36,872 nucleotides of DNA from Kiloniellaceae bacterium (GCA_021776195.1 JAJFGK010000057.1:1-36872); one strand, 5' to 3'; positions 24,804 through 33,775 are shown, numbered from the stretch's first letter. Translations and numbers: made by a program. Notes: generated by a model not told the origin, from the sequence alone.

Positions 24804-25595
24804 CTAGTGCCCCACAAATATGGGGTTTCGTTTCTCAAGAAACGCCGCAATTCCTTCCTCGATGTCCTGCGTCGGGACCATTCGCGCGAAGTAGTTCGCT
24901 TCGATCGACAGACCCTCGTCGATCGGCACGTTGATGCCGCGCGTGACGCTGCCGAGGCAAGCCGCGACCGCGAGAGGGGAGTACTCGGCGATCTTCGAGG
25001 CAAGAGCGATCGCCTCGTCCAGGAGACTGTCGTGCGGCACCACTTCGTTGATCAGTCCGAAGTCGCGCGCCTGCAACGCCGTGATCGGCTCGCCGGTCAG
25101 GATCATCCGCAGCGCCCGTTTGCGTCCGATGAGCCGTGGGAGCCGTTGCGAGCCGCCGAACGGCGGCGCAAAGCCGAGGGCAATCTCCGCCTTGCAGAAC
25201 TCCGCGCGCTCGCTTGCGATAGCGAGGGGAGCGGCTTCGGTGATCTCCGAGCCGCCACCATGGGCTAAACCGTTCACGGCCACGACAATGGGCTTGGGAA
25301 AGTTCTCGATGCGGGCCGTCAGACGCTGGCCGCGCCGTACGAACTCCCTCAGGGCAACTTCCTGTCCAGCTCGCACGGAGGGCGCGAAGCCGGCGATATC
25401 GGCACCGGCGCTGAAGGCGCGCTCGCCTGCCCCGGTCAGAACGATCGCGCGTAGTTCGCTGTCACGCTCGATCTCGTCGAGCCGCTCCAGGAGGCAATCG
25501 ATCAGTTCGTAGTTCAAGGCATTGAGCTTATCTGGCCGGTTGAGGGTCAGTAAGGCAATCTTCGCGCGTCGCTCGCACAGCACAGTGTCGGACAT
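24804..25595 (-). CDS. Enoyl-CoA hydratase/isomerase family (crotonase) protein
   Basis: A 263-residue crotonase-fold enzyme. The oxyanion-hole segments are AFSAGADIAGF and NGLAHGGGSEI. Both catalytic acids of true hydratases are present: E117 in GGGSEITEA and E137 in KAEIALGFAPPFGGSQRLPRLIG. It therefore probably hydrates a 2-enoyl-CoA. The start is the ATG at 25595-25593 (MSDTVLCERRAKIALLTLNR) with AAAGGATT upstream; the frame is open 20 codons further. It is divergent from a TetR regulator and co-directional with the EthD protein. The acyl substrate is unknown. Confidence 0.9.
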   Translation of the reverse strand: MSDTVLCERRAKIALLTLNRPDKLNALNYELIDCLLERLDEIERDSELRAIVLTGAGERAFSAGADIAGFAPSVRAGQEVALREFVRRGQRLTARIENFPKPIVVAVNGLAHGGGSEITEAAPLAIASERAEFCKAEIALGFAPPFGGSQRLPRLIGRKRALRMILTGEPITALQARDFGLINEVVPHDSLLDEAIALASKIAEYSPLAVAACLGSVTRGINVPIDEGLSIEANYFARMVPTQDIEEGIAAFLEKRNPIFVGH

Positions 25596-25650
25596 GCAGC
25601 AATCCTTTCGTCGTGATTGCGGCAGAGGCTGCGAGGCAAATTCCTTGTTG

Positions 25651-25663
25651 TACACTCACTGTA
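25651..25663. promoter_or_regulatory. Short inverted repeat in the TetR / hydratase divergent promoter region
   Basis: TACACTCACTGTA has TACA/TGTA arms around a 5-base centre and lies in the 83-base gap between the divergent hydratase and TetR genes. A further GGTATACAT follows. A TetR operator is expected here; this is the best candidate seen, but the arms are short. Confidence 0.35.
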
Positions 25664-25678
25664 CGGTATACATGAAGA

Positions 25679-26251
25679 ATGCCAAAGGAAGCCGCATCGA
25701 CCCGTGACCGCCTGATCGCCGCCGCGACAGGGCTGTTCTATGGGGAGGGGATTCGAAGTGCCAGTATCGATGCCGTGGCCGCGAAGGCCGGCGTCACGAA
25801 GCGCACGCTCTACTATCATTTCAAGAGCAAGGACGATCTCGTCGCGGCTTATCTCGAATCACGCGACCAACCGACGCTCGATCTCTACGCGCGTTGGTTT
25901 CATGAGACCGCCGGCCCGGTCGACAAGAAGGTAGAGGGCATGTTCCGGAAGTTCGCCCGCGCGGCGCAACATCCCAAATGGAAAGGCTGTGGATTCCTGC
26001 GGACCAGCGCCGAACTTGCCAGCATGCCGGGTCACCCGGCGGTCAAGGCCGGAGCGGCCCATAAGAAGAACTTCGAGGCCTGGCTGACCAGCGTTTTAGC
26101 GGGTGAGGGCATCGCGGACGCGGAAGCCGTGGCGCGCAAGGTCGTGGTGCTTCTCGATGGTGCCGCCTCGACAATGCTGATCCACCGCGATCCAGCCTAT
26201 GTCGAGGCAGCGGGGGCCGTCGCGGCCTCACTGGTGACCGGGAAAAAGTGA
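25679..26251 (+). CDS. TetR/AcrR-family transcriptional regulator
   Basis: A 190-residue regulator. The N-terminal helix-turn-helix reads RDRLIAAATGLFYGEGIRSASIDAVAAKAGVTKRTLYYHFKSKDDL (residues about 9-54), the classic TetR pattern. The C-terminal ligand-binding domain is less conserved (KGCGFLRTSAELASMPGHPAV). It is transcribed away from the enoyl-CoA hydratase/EthD pair and is the likely local repressor of that pair and itself. The inducer is unknown, perhaps an acyl-CoA or aromatic compound related to the hydratase pathway. Confidence 0.88.
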   Translation: MPKEAASTRDRLIAAATGLFYGEGIRSASIDAVAAKAGVTKRTLYYHFKSKDDLVAAYLESRDQPTLDLYARWFHETAGPVDKKVEGMFRKFARAAQHPKWKGCGFLRTSAELASMPGHPAVKAGAAHKKNFEAWLTSVLAGEGIADAEAVARKVVVLLDGAASTMLIHRDPAYVEAAGAVAASLVTGKK

Positions 26252-26351
26252 ACCAGGTGGCGGCAATTAGGGCGATTGACCCGGACCGGTTACCTCGACA
26301 ATCTCGCAAGCCCGCGGGCCTTGAGGCAAACCAACGAAGGAGACCGGTCCA

Positions 26352-27572
26352 ATGAGGCCAGCGCCAATTTCCAACGCGCCGAACTCGACCAGCTATGACG
26401 TTGTCATCGTCGGCGGGGCGATGTACGGCTCGTCGGTCGCCTGGTTTCTCGCGGACAACCCGGACTTCGACGGGTCCATCCTGGTGGTCGAGCGGGATCC
26501 GACCTACGAGTTCACCTCGACCTCGCACACCAACAGCTGCATGCGCCAACAGTTCTCGAACGAGATAAACGTGCGCGTGTCGCAGTTCGCGGCGGAGTTC
26601 GTGAAGAATTTCCGCGCCTTCATGGGCGACGACCCGCGCGTGCCGGAGCTGGCGATCCACAGCTTTGGCTACATGTACCTGGCGGACAATCAGGCCTTTG
26701 CCGAGGTCCTGAAGGCGAGCCAGAAGGTACAGGCGGCCTGCGGCGCGGCCACCAAGATCATGTCGGCCGAGGAAATCAAGCGCGACTACCCCTTCTACAA
26801 TGTCGACGACATCGTCGCCGGCAGCCATAACCTCGTGGACGAGGGCTATTTCGACGGCAACACGCTCTTTGACTGGTGGCGCCGCTCGGCGCGCGAAAAG
26901 GGGGTCGAGTACGTCACCAACGAGGTTGTCGCGATGACCCGAAACGCGGCCGGCAGCCAGGTCGTGAGCGTGGCCCTGAAGTCCGGCGAGGAAATCGCCT
27001 GCGGGACGGTCGTCAACGCCTCCGGGCCGCGGGCGGTTCTCACGGCGCGTATGGCGGGGATCGAGATCCCGGTCGAGCCGCGCAAGCGCTACACCTTCAT
27101 CTTTTCGGCTGAACAGCCTCTCGACCGCGACCTGCCGCTGACCATCGATCCGTCAGGGGTCCATATGCGCAGCGATGGCGCCAACTATCTCGCCGGCTGC
27201 CCACCCGACGACGACCCGGCGGTCGACTATGACGACTTCGATCAGGACCACAGTATCTGGCAGGAAAAGGCCTGGCCGGCGATCGCGGCAAGAATTCCGC
27301 AGTTCGAGGCCATCAAACTGACCAATTCCTGGGCTGGGCACTACGCCTTCAACACGCTCGACCAGAATGCTATTCTGGGGCCGCACAGCGAGGTCGGGAA
27401 CTTCATCTTCGTCAATGGCTTTTCCGGCCATGGCTTTCAGCAGTCGCCCGCCATGGGCCGGGGAACCGCCGAGTTCATCACCTACGGCGAATACCGGTCG
27501 CTGGACCTGACGCCGTTCAACTATGCCCGGATTGCGGAAAACCGGCCGTTCGTCGAAAAGGCAGTGATCTGA
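26352..27572 (+). CDS. FAD-dependent oxidoreductase, DAO family
   Basis: A 406-residue flavoprotein with DVVIVGGAMYGSSVAWFLA (residues 16-34), a Rossmann motif in which the usual second glycine segment is GAMYG. An FAD-contacting STSHTNSCMRQQFSNEIN segment follows. The C-terminal part has NSWAGHYAFNTLDQNAILG and VNGFSGHGFQQSPAMGRGTAEFI, typical of FOXRED1/sarcosine-oxidase-like monomeric oxidases. The substrate is probably an amino acid or N-methyl amino acid, but it is not determined. The ribosome-binding site GAAGGAGA lies just upstream of the ATG at 26352. An 18-base hairpin overlaps the stop but has no T-run. Confidence 0.83.
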   Translation: MRPAPISNAPNSTSYDVVIVGGAMYGSSVAWFLADNPDFDGSILVVERDPTYEFTSTSHTNSCMRQQFSNEINVRVSQFAAEFVKNFRAFMGDDPRVPELAIHSFGYMYLADNQAFAEVLKASQKVQAACGAATKIMSAEEIKRDYPFYNVDDIVAGSHNLVDEGYFDGNTLFDWWRRSAREKGVEYVTNEVVAMTRNAAGSQVVSVALKSGEEIACGTVVNASGPRAVLTARMAGIEIPVEPRKRYTFIFSAEQPLDRDLPLTIDPSGVHMRSDGANYLAGCPPDDDPAVDYDDFDQDHSIWQEKAWPAIAARIPQFEAIKLTNSWAGHYAFNTLDQNAILGPHSEVGNFIFVNGFSGHGFQQSPAMGRGTAEFITYGEYRSLDLTPFNYARIAENRPFVEKAVI

Positions 27573-27774
27573 GACGGTGATCTCAGGGGGGCGACCAGTT
27601 CTGACCGGATCGGGCGCGCAAGTGGCCGACTCCAGAGTGCGCTGCCCGGAGCGCAATCGGTCGGCAGGCCGCTATTCACGCCCTATTCAGGCCGAAGAGG
27701 CCTGCCGGTTTGGCAAAGGGACATATTTGTGCTTAACCGGAGCTTGAGACGAGACGATCGCGGGTAGGGAGACA

Positions 27775-28218
27775 ATGACGATGTCGATGACCTCAGAACG
27801 AGGCGGGACGATGACGGGATTTGGTTTGGGCATCACGGCGCCCAGCAAGCGGAGTATCTTTCCCATCAACGGCGTTGACAGCCGGCCACCGCCGGAGCCG
27901 ACCCCGGAAGGCGCGCTGCTGGTCGGCCGGGGCATCGAGATCAAGGGCGGTATTCAGGCCTGCGAGATCCTGGTGATCGAGGGACGCGTCGAGGCCGACC
28001 TGGCGGTCAAGACCCTGGACATCAAGGCCGGCGGCGCCTTTGCCGGCGAGGCCAAGGTCGAGACCGCCCATATCGCCGGCAACTACGAGGGCAGCCTGAC
28101 GGTCTCCGGGCGCCTGACGGTCGCCGAGACCGGCGTGGTGCGTGGAACCCTGCGCTATGCGACGCTCGCGGTCGCCGCCGGTGGCGTGGTCGCCGGCGAC
28201 GTCGACCAGAAGGACTGA
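27775..28218 (+). CDS. Bactofilin (polymer-forming cytoskeletal protein)
   Basis: A 147-residue protein of the bactofilin (DUF583) family. A disordered N-terminal leader (about 40 residues, Pro-rich) precedes a right-handed beta-helix of short repeated strands: LLVGRGIEIKGGIQACEILVIEG, VEADLAVKTLDIKAGG, FAGEAKVETAHIAGNYEGSL, GRLTVAETGVVRG and LRYATLAVAAGGVVAG. Bactofilins polymerise without nucleotide at the inner membrane and organise cell shape or envelope enzymes. GGGAG lies just before the ATG at 27775. It converges with fghA 15 bases downstream and has no obvious functional partner nearby. Confidence 0.88.
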   Translation: MTMSMTSERGGTMTGFGLGITAPSKRSIFPINGVDSRPPPEPTPEGALLVGRGIEIKGGIQACEILVIEGRVEADLAVKTLDIKAGGAFAGEAKVETAHIAGNYEGSLTVSGRLTVAETGVVRGTLRYATLAVAAGGVVAGDVDQKD

Positions 28219-28233
28219 CCGTTTTCGTTGGTG

Positions 28234-29082
28234 TTAGGCGTGTAGCGCGGCGGCGTGGTGGCGCAAGTGATCCTCTATGAAACTGGCGATGAAGTAGTAG
28301 GAGTGGTCGTACCCCTCCTGCAGCCGCAGGGTGAGCTTTTGCCCCGCGGCCTCGCAGGCCTCGCTCAGCAGCTCGGGTTTGAGCTGTTCGGCGAGAAAGG
28401 GATCGGCGCCGCCCTGGTCGACCAGTAGGGTCGCGGCGCTGGCCCCGTTTTTCAGCAGCTCGGTGGCGTCGTAGGCACGCCAGGCCGCGCGGTCGTCTCC
28501 CAGGTAGCCGGACAAGGCCTTCTCGCCCCAGGGACAGCGCATCGGTGCCGAGATTGGCGCGAAGGCCGAACAGCTCTTGTAGACTTCAGGATTCTTCAGA
28601 TGGATCGTCAAGGCGCCGTGGCCGCCCATGGAATGGCCGGTGATCCCCTGGCGCGCCATGTCGGCGGGGAAGTGGGCGGCGATCACGGCCGGCAGTTCCT
28701 CGGTGATGTAGCTGTACATGCGGTAGCTGTCCGACCAGGGCGCCTGGGTCGCGTCGAGGTAAAAGCCGGCGGCCGAGCCGAAATCGTAGGCATCGTCCTC
28801 GCCGGGATAGCCCTTGCCGCGGGGCGAGGTGTCGGGCGCCACGACGATCAGGCCGAGTTCGGCGGCGGCCCGTTGAAAGCCGGCCTTGCTGGTGAAGTTC
28901 TCCTCGGTGCAGGTCAGGCCGGACAGATAGGTCACCACCGGCAGCGATCCGCCCTCCAGGGCCTGCGGCGGTTGATAGACGGAGAAGTTCATGGTGCCGT
29001 CGCAGGCCGACGACGCGTGGCTGTAGTAGCCCTGGGTGCCTCCAAAACTGCGCTGCTGGCTGCGGATTTCCAAATCGGCCAT
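28234..29082 (-). CDS. fghA: S-formylglutathione hydrolase
   Basis: A 282-residue alpha/beta hydrolase of the esterase D family. The nucleophile elbow GHSMGGHGAL gives S151; D227 (DQGGADPFL) and H260 (GYDHSYYF) complete the triad. YLSGLTCTEENF and APDTSPRGKGYPGEDDAYDFG are FGH signatures. It hydrolyses S-formylglutathione to formate and glutathione, the second step of formaldehyde detoxification. It is the downstream partner of adhC, 111 bases away with an intervening hairpin. The start at 29082 has a GGGGGGAG ribosome-binding site. Confidence 0.95.
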   Translation of the reverse strand: MADLEIRSQQRSFGGTQGYYSHASSACDGTMNFSVYQPPQALEGGSLPVVTYLSGLTCTEENFTSKAGFQRAAAELGLIVVAPDTSPRGKGYPGEDDAYDFGSAAGFYLDATQAPWSDSYRMYSYITEELPAVIAAHFPADMARQGITGHSMGGHGALTIHLKNPEVYKSCSAFAPISAPMRCPWGEKALSGYLGDDRAAWRAYDATELLKNGASAATLLVDQGGADPFLAEQLKPELLSEACEAAGQKLTLRLQEGYDHSYYFIASFIEDHLRHHAAALHA

Positions 29083-29143
29083 GGCGATGGCTCCCCCCTC
29101 TCACTGGCGTCAGGACCTCCCTGTCGGTTGCAAAACAGAGCAT

Positions 29144-29170
29144 CCCGGCCCCCGAGATTCAGGGGCCGGG
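29144..29170 (-). terminator. Strong hairpin between adhC and fghA
   Basis: CCCGGCCCC (29144-29152) pairs perfectly with GGGGCCGGG (29162-29170) around a 9-base loop. On the minus strand it lies just after the adhC stop and is followed by ATGCTCTGTTTT, a weak T-tract. It may be a leaky terminator or an mRNA-stabilising structure between the two genes. Confidence 0.5.
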
Positions 29171-29193
29171 CGACTGCGGTCCGACTTTTTCGA

Positions 29194-30303
29194 TCAGTAG
29201 ACTACAACGCTTCGGATCGATTCGCCCGCATGCATCAGGTCGAAGCCCTTGTTGATGTCATCGAGGGACAGTTTGTGGGTGATCAAATCGTCGATGTTGA
29301 TCTTGCCCTCCATATACCAGTCGACGATCTTGGGCACGTCGGTGCGCCCGCGCGCGCCGCCGAAGGCCGTGCCCTTCCAGACCCGGCCGGTGACCAGCTG
29401 GAAGGGACGGGTCGAGATTTCAGTGCCGGCCGCCGCCACCCCGATGATGGTCGAAACGCCCCAGCCCTTGTGACAGCACTCCAGCGCCTGACGCATGGTG
29501 TTGACGTTGCCGATGCACTCGAAGGAATAGTCGGCGCCGCCCTTGGTCAGTTCGACCAGATGAGCCACCAGGTCGCCGTCCAGGTCCTTGGGATTGACGA
29601 AGTGGGTCATGCCGAACTTCTTGGCGATCTCCACCTTGGCCGGGTTCAGATCGACGCCCACGATCATGTCGGCGCCGGCCAGGCGGGCGCCCTGGATCAC
29701 GTTCAGGCCGATGCCGCCGAGGCCGAAGATCACGACGTTCGAGCCCGGCTCGACCTTGGCGGTGTTGATCACCGCGCCGATCCCTGTGGTCACGCCGCAG
29801 CCGATGTAGCAGATCTTGTCGAAGGGTGCGTCTTCGCGGACCTTGGCCAGGGCGATCTCGGGAAGGACCGAGAAATTGGCGAAGGTCGAGCAGCCCATGT
29901 AGTGGTGCATGGGCTTGCCTTCGAAGGAAAAGCGGCTGGTGCCGTCGGGCATCATGCCCTGGCCCTGGGTCACGCGGATCGCCTGACACAGGTTGGTCTT
30001 GGGGTTCAGGCAGTAGTCGCACTGACGGCATTCCGGCGTATAGAGCGGGATGACGTGGTCGCCCTTCTTCAGCGAGGTCACGCCCGGCCCGGTGTCGACC
30101 ACCACGCCGGCCCCCTCGTGCCCCAGGATGGTCGGGAAGAGGCCCTCCGGATCGCCGCCCGAAAGGGTGAACTCGTCGGTGTGACAGATCCCGGTGGCCT
30201 TGATCTCGACCAGAACCTCGCCCTCCTTGGGGCCTTCCAGCTGCACGGTCTCGATCGAAAGCGGCTTGCCGGCCTCGAAGGCCACGGCGGCGCGAACGTC
30301 CAT
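29194..30303 (-). CDS. adhC: S-(hydroxymethyl)glutathione dehydrogenase / class III alcohol dehydrogenase
   Basis: A 369-residue zinc-dependent medium-chain dehydrogenase. The catalytic zinc ligands lie in GICHTDEFTLSGG, GHEGAGVV and GCGVTTGIGAV. The structural zinc cysteines lie in CRQCDYCLNPKTNLC. The NAD-binding motif is FGLGGIGLNVI. These features are diagnostic of the class III enzyme that oxidises the formaldehyde-glutathione adduct to S-formylglutathione. A GGGGGA ribosome-binding site precedes the ATG at 30303. Together with fghA it forms a complete formaldehyde-to-formate module and could serve the demethylases encoded at 17154-22026. Confidence 0.96.
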   Translation of the reverse strand: MDVRAAVAFEAGKPLSIETVQLEGPKEGEVLVEIKATGICHTDEFTLSGGDPEGLFPTILGHEGAGVVVDTGPGVTSLKKGDHVIPLYTPECRQCDYCLNPKTNLCQAIRVTQGQGMMPDGTSRFSFEGKPMHHYMGCSTFANFSVLPEIALAKVREDAPFDKICYIGCGVTTGIGAVINTAKVEPGSNVVIFGLGGIGLNVIQGARLAGADMIVGVDLNPAKVEIAKKFGMTHFVNPKDLDGDLVAHLVELTKGGADYSFECIGNVNTMRQALECCHKGWGVSTIIGVAAAGTEISTRPFQLVTGRVWKGTAFGGARGRTDVPKIVDWYMEGKINIDDLITHKLSLDDINKGFDLMHAGESIRSVVVY

Positions 30304-30508
30304 AATTTCCCCCTGTCTTTCAGAATTCGGTGAGCCGATTTGGCGTTATCCTTCCAGGCCGGAGATTCGAAAGCAAGCCTTGGAATGGCCAAAATCCGGG
30401 CCGTTAGACCTTCGTCTCATGAGCCGTCCTCTGTGCCGCTCCCGCGGCTGGGCGACAAGACAAATGGGGCCTTTTGCCATCCCGGATTTCCTGGAGGAGC
30501 GTGGCGCC

Positions 30509-32173
30509 CTATTCCGCCGCCTGCAGCGCTGCCTGGGCGCAAAAGCAAGAAGCCGCCACCCGTCTGTCCGCCCGCGCATCGGCAAGTTCGAGCCTTTGGC
30601 GGACCTGCAGGATCTCGACCTTCTCGCCACGGGCCTCGAGACAATCGTGGAGACCCTTGAGGCTCCAGACGTTGTCCGGATGCACGGTCGCGCGGCTCAA
30701 CTGGCCGCCGAGACCCAGATCCTCGCGGAAAACGGCCTCGGCCTCGTCGTGGCGCCCCTGCTCCAACAGAAGTGCGCCCAACGCGTGCCTTGTGGGCTGC
30801 ATCCACCCCCAAGGCTCGTCATAGGGCAGGTCGTCGTCCAGTTGGACGGAACGGCGCAGCGCGGCAAAGGCACCCTCGTGGTCGCCCTTCCTGTAGAGGA
30901 TCTCGCCGCGCAGCATCTCTGCCGCGATCTCCAGGAGATCGACGACGGGATTGTTATGCAGTATTCGCGATTCCGGCACCCGTGCCTTCGCCAGCAGAAA
31001 CGCCTTTTCTTCCGCCTCGGCCTGCTCGACATCGCCCAAGGCCGCATGGGCGACGCCCCGGGCGTAGTGCACATGGGCGGCGAGCGTACAGTAGAGATCG
31101 GGATCGTCCGGCAGTTCCAGGGCGATTGCTTCGCGCCATTTCCCGAACCGCACCAGCACGTGCGGCTCGAAGCTAAGATAGCTCTCGAAGTAATCCGCCA
31201 TGGGCGGGCTTTCGACCCGGAGCATCTCCGCCGGCACGGTCTCCGCAGCCCCGCGCACCGCCGCCATGGCCGGCTCGAACTGGCCAAGGAACATCGCCCC
31301 GTAGATAATGAAGTGATAGTTGTGGAGGCGGTAGCCGGAATAGATGTTGAAGGGGCCCTCCTTGCGCCAGAACTTCAGGTCCGCCCGCACCGCCTCCTCG
31401 TTCCAGTGCACCACGTCGCGGTAACCGCCGCAGAGCACATCGATGTGGGTTGGCATATGGACGAGGTGTCCGGCATCCGGCACCAGGGTGCGCAGGGCAT
31501 CGCCCGCCTTCAGCGCCTTCTCGGGGAAGGGCGACATCTCCATCAGGTGGACATAGAGGTGCAGGATCCCCGGATGGCGCATCGCCGCCGGATCGCTTTC
31601 CAAGGCTTCCTCGAGGACGGCCTGCGCTTCTTCGGTCGAGGCGCCGTCAGCCGGCCGCCCGGCCTTTAGATCCCACATCTGCCAGGGCGTCCGGTTCAAG
31701 AGCGCCTCGGCAAAGATGGTCCGCACCTCGAGGCTTTCACTGTGCGTCTCGAAGGCCGCCCGCATTGCGTCGGCGTAGGCGTCGTTCCAGGGCGCCATAT
31801 CCTCGATGGGCTTCGCCCGCGGATAGCGCACCGGAAGTGCCCGAATCAGCGCGGCCTCCCAATCCGACACCCCTTCGATCCGGTCCCGGGCCGCCTTCGC
31901 GGCCGCGAACCCCGTCGCCAGCGCCTCGGCCCGGTTGGCCTCGTCGAAGAGATGCCAGGGCATGTTGTAGTTCGGCCCGGCGGCGTAACCCAGGCCCCAG
32001 TGCGCCATGGCGCAATCAGGATCGGCTTCGATCGCCTTTCGAAAGCAGGCGACGGCCTCTTCGTGGTTGTATCCGAAGGTCCAGACCAATCCCCTGTCGA
32101 ACCAAGTCTGGGCCTCGCTGGATCCGGTCGTCACCGGATAGGAGTGTCCGCCGAGATCGTAGTACTCGTCCAT
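30509..32173 (-). CDS. Histidine-rich TPR-like protein of unknown function
   Basis: A 554-residue soluble protein, start MDEYYDLGGHSYPV at 32173 with a GAGGTG site upstream. An N-terminal TPR-like unit (WFDRGLVWTFGYNHEEAVACFRKA, about residues 24-47, then CAMAHWGLGYAAGPNYNMPW) is followed by a helical array. The histidine-rich motifs RHPGILHLYVHLMEMSPFP (H200, H205, H209) and AGHLVHMPTHIDV (H236, H239, H243) stand out. The C-terminal part has further TPR-like helices (GDHEGAFAALRRSVQLDDD). Proteins with this arrangement are widespread but usually annotated only as TPR proteins. The clustered histidines suggest a metal or catalytic site, which is unproven. It lies 78 bases downstream of the acyl-CoA ligase and is probably co-transcribed with it. 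Confidence 0.75.
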   Translation of the reverse strand: MDEYYDLGGHSYPVTTGSSEAQTWFDRGLVWTFGYNHEEAVACFRKAIEADPDCAMAHWGLGYAAGPNYNMPWHLFDEANRAEALATGFAAAKAARDRIEGVSDWEAALIRALPVRYPRAKPIEDMAPWNDAYADAMRAAFETHSESLEVRTIFAEALLNRTPWQMWDLKAGRPADGASTEEAQAVLEEALESDPAAMRHPGILHLYVHLMEMSPFPEKALKAGDALRTLVPDAGHLVHMPTHIDVLCGGYRDVVHWNEEAVRADLKFWRKEGPFNIYSGYRLHNYHFIIYGAMFLGQFEPAMAAVRGAAETVPAEMLRVESPPMADYFESYLSFEPHVLVRFGKWREAIALELPDDPDLYCTLAAHVHYARGVAHAALGDVEQAEAEEKAFLLAKARVPESRILHNNPVVDLLEIAAEMLRGEILYRKGDHEGAFAALRRSVQLDDDLPYDEPWGWMQPTRHALGALLLEQGRHDEAEAVFREDLGLGGQLSRATVHPDNVWSLKGLHDCLEARGEKVEILQVRQRLELADARADRRVAASCFCAQAALQAAE

Positions 32174-32251
32174 GTCGCACCTCAATCGGCCATGCAAGTC
32201 CTCCCAGCCCGGGAAAGACGTTGGCCAATATAGCAGAGGAAATCCATCCGC

Positions 32252-33775
32252 TCATTTCATATCGGGAAACTGCCGCTCCCAGGCACCGGTCGGGGAGGGG
32301 TCCAGGCGGTGCTTCATGATGCGCTGGCTGGGGGTCCGCTCGAAGGCCTCGACCGGCTGGTAGAAGCGCGGCAGTTGGTAGCGCGCCAGGCGCGCGGCGA
32401 GCCAGACGTTCAGTGCGTCCAGATCAAGGTCATGGCCGGTCTTGGGCTGGAGGAATAGCTTGATGTCCTGTTCGCCGATCTCGGAGGCCACGCCGATGGC
32501 CGCGCAGTCTTCGACCGCCGGGTGGCCGGCGGCGACGCGTTCGATCTCCCAGGCCGAGACGTTCTCGCCGCGCACCCGCATGGAATCGGTCAGGCGGCCG
32601 TGAAAGGCAAGGTTGCCCTCGGCATCCCAGGAGCCGATATCGCCGGTCCAGAGCAGGCCGTCGCGCAGGGCCTTCGCGCTCGCCTCGGGGTTCTTGAAGT
32701 AACCGGCAAAGATCGCCGTCGGGTCCTTGGCGCGGACCACGATCTCGCCTTTTTCGCCCGGCCCGACCGGGGTGCCCGCGCTGTCGCGCAGTTCGACCTC
32801 GAACCAATCCAGGGCCCGGCCGACGGAGCCGACCACGCCCTGGTCGTTAAAGGTGGTGACGCTGGAGGCCTCGGACATGCCGTAGCACTCGCGGATCGCC
32901 AGCCCGAAGCGCTCCTCGAAGGGGCGCCAGATTTCTGCCGGGCAGCCGCCGCCCCAGGCAAGACGCACCCCGTGGTCGCGGTCGCGCGGGCCCGGCGGTT
33001 GCTTGAGCAGGATCTGCAGAATGCCGCCGAGAAAATGGATATGGGTCGCGCCGGTGGCGCGGACCTGGTCCCAAAAAGTGCCGGCGCTGAAGCGTTCGGC
33101 GAGGACCAGCCGCACCGGCCGGATCAGCGGCAGGATCAGCAACTGTGCGCCGCCGATGTGAAACAGCGGCTCCCACATGAAACAGACGTCGCCATCGCGC
33201 GCCTGGGTGATCAGGGCGACCGCCTCGCCGGCATGACGCATCATGGCATGGGTCACCAGCACCCCCTTGGGCGGCCCTGTCGTGCCGGAGGTGTAGAGAA
33301 TGCCAAAAAGCGTCTCGGGCGGGCAGGGGGCGGCCTCGAAGCCGCGAATCTCGCTCATCAGCGGGCCGAGGTCACCGCCGATCCCGCTGTTTTGCAGAAC
33401 GAGGGGCGGCAGCGCCGCCTGGCTGTCCCGGATCGCCGCCATGCGATCCCGGTCGGCGATCACGAGGCGGGGTTCGCAGTGTTCCAGGATGTAGCGCAGC
33501 CCGTCGCCGCGCAGCCCGCTGTTGACCGGGACCCAGGCAATGCCGGCCCGGGCCAGGGCATAGATCACGACGATGGCGGCGGTGGAGTTGGCCATCATCA
33601 CCGCGGCCCGGTCGCCCGGCCTCAGACCGCGGTCGTGCAGCGCCGCGGCCAGGGCCGCCGAGCGCGCCTCCAAGGCGGCAAAGGTCAGGCTGTCATCGTA
33701 GGCCTTGGCGAAGAGCCGGTCCGGATTGCCGGCGGCCTCGCGCAAAAAGGCGGTGATGATACCCCCGTCGCTCAC
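32252..33775 (-). CDS. Acyl-CoA synthetase / AMP-dependent ligase (CaiC-like)
   Basis: A 507-residue ANL-superfamily adenylating enzyme starting at a GTG (33775-33773). The core motifs are in order: P-loop YTSGTTGPPKGV (from 161), CYGMSEASSV (297-306), LLWTGDIGSWD (374-384) and HGRLTDSMRVRGENVSAWEIE (392-412). The C-terminal A10 motif reads ERTPSQRIMKHRL, so the usual invariant GK lysine position is Arg485. K488 is the next conserved basic residue. The enzyme forms an acyl-AMP and then an acyl-CoA. Resemblance to crotonobetaine/carnitine-CoA ligases suggests a short or functionalised acid, but the substrate is undetermined. The next gene on the strand is the histidine-rich TPR-like protein. 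Confidence 0.85.
   Translation of the reverse strand: MSDGGIITAFLREAAGNPDRLFAKAYDDSLTFAALEARSAALAAALHDRGLRPGDRAAVMMANSTAAIVVIYALARAGIAWVPVNSGLRGDGLRYILEHCEPRLVIADRDRMAAIRDSQAALPPLVLQNSGIGGDLGPLMSEIRGFEAAPCPPETLFGILYTSGTTGPPKGVLVTHAMMRHAGEAVALITQARDGDVCFMWEPLFHIGGAQLLILPLIRPVRLVLAERFSAGTFWDQVRATGATHIHFLGGILQILLKQPPGPRDRDHGVRLAWGGGCPAEIWRPFEERFGLAIRECYGMSEASSVTTFNDQGVVGSVGRALDWFEVELRDSAGTPVGPGEKGEIVVRAKDPTAIFAGYFKNPEASAKALRDGLLWTGDIGSWDAEGNLAFHGRLTDSMRVRGENVSAWEIERVAAGHPAVEDCAAIGVASEIGEQDIKLFLQPKTGHDLDLDALNVWLAARLARYQLPRFYQPVEAFERTPSQRIMKHRLDPSPTGAWERQFPDMK

Noticed and set aside
27569..27586. CTGAGA/TCTCAG hairpin at the end of the DAO-family oxidoreductase as a terminator
   Set aside because: The stem has only 6 bp, overlaps the stop codon and has no T-run, so intrinsic termination is not supported.
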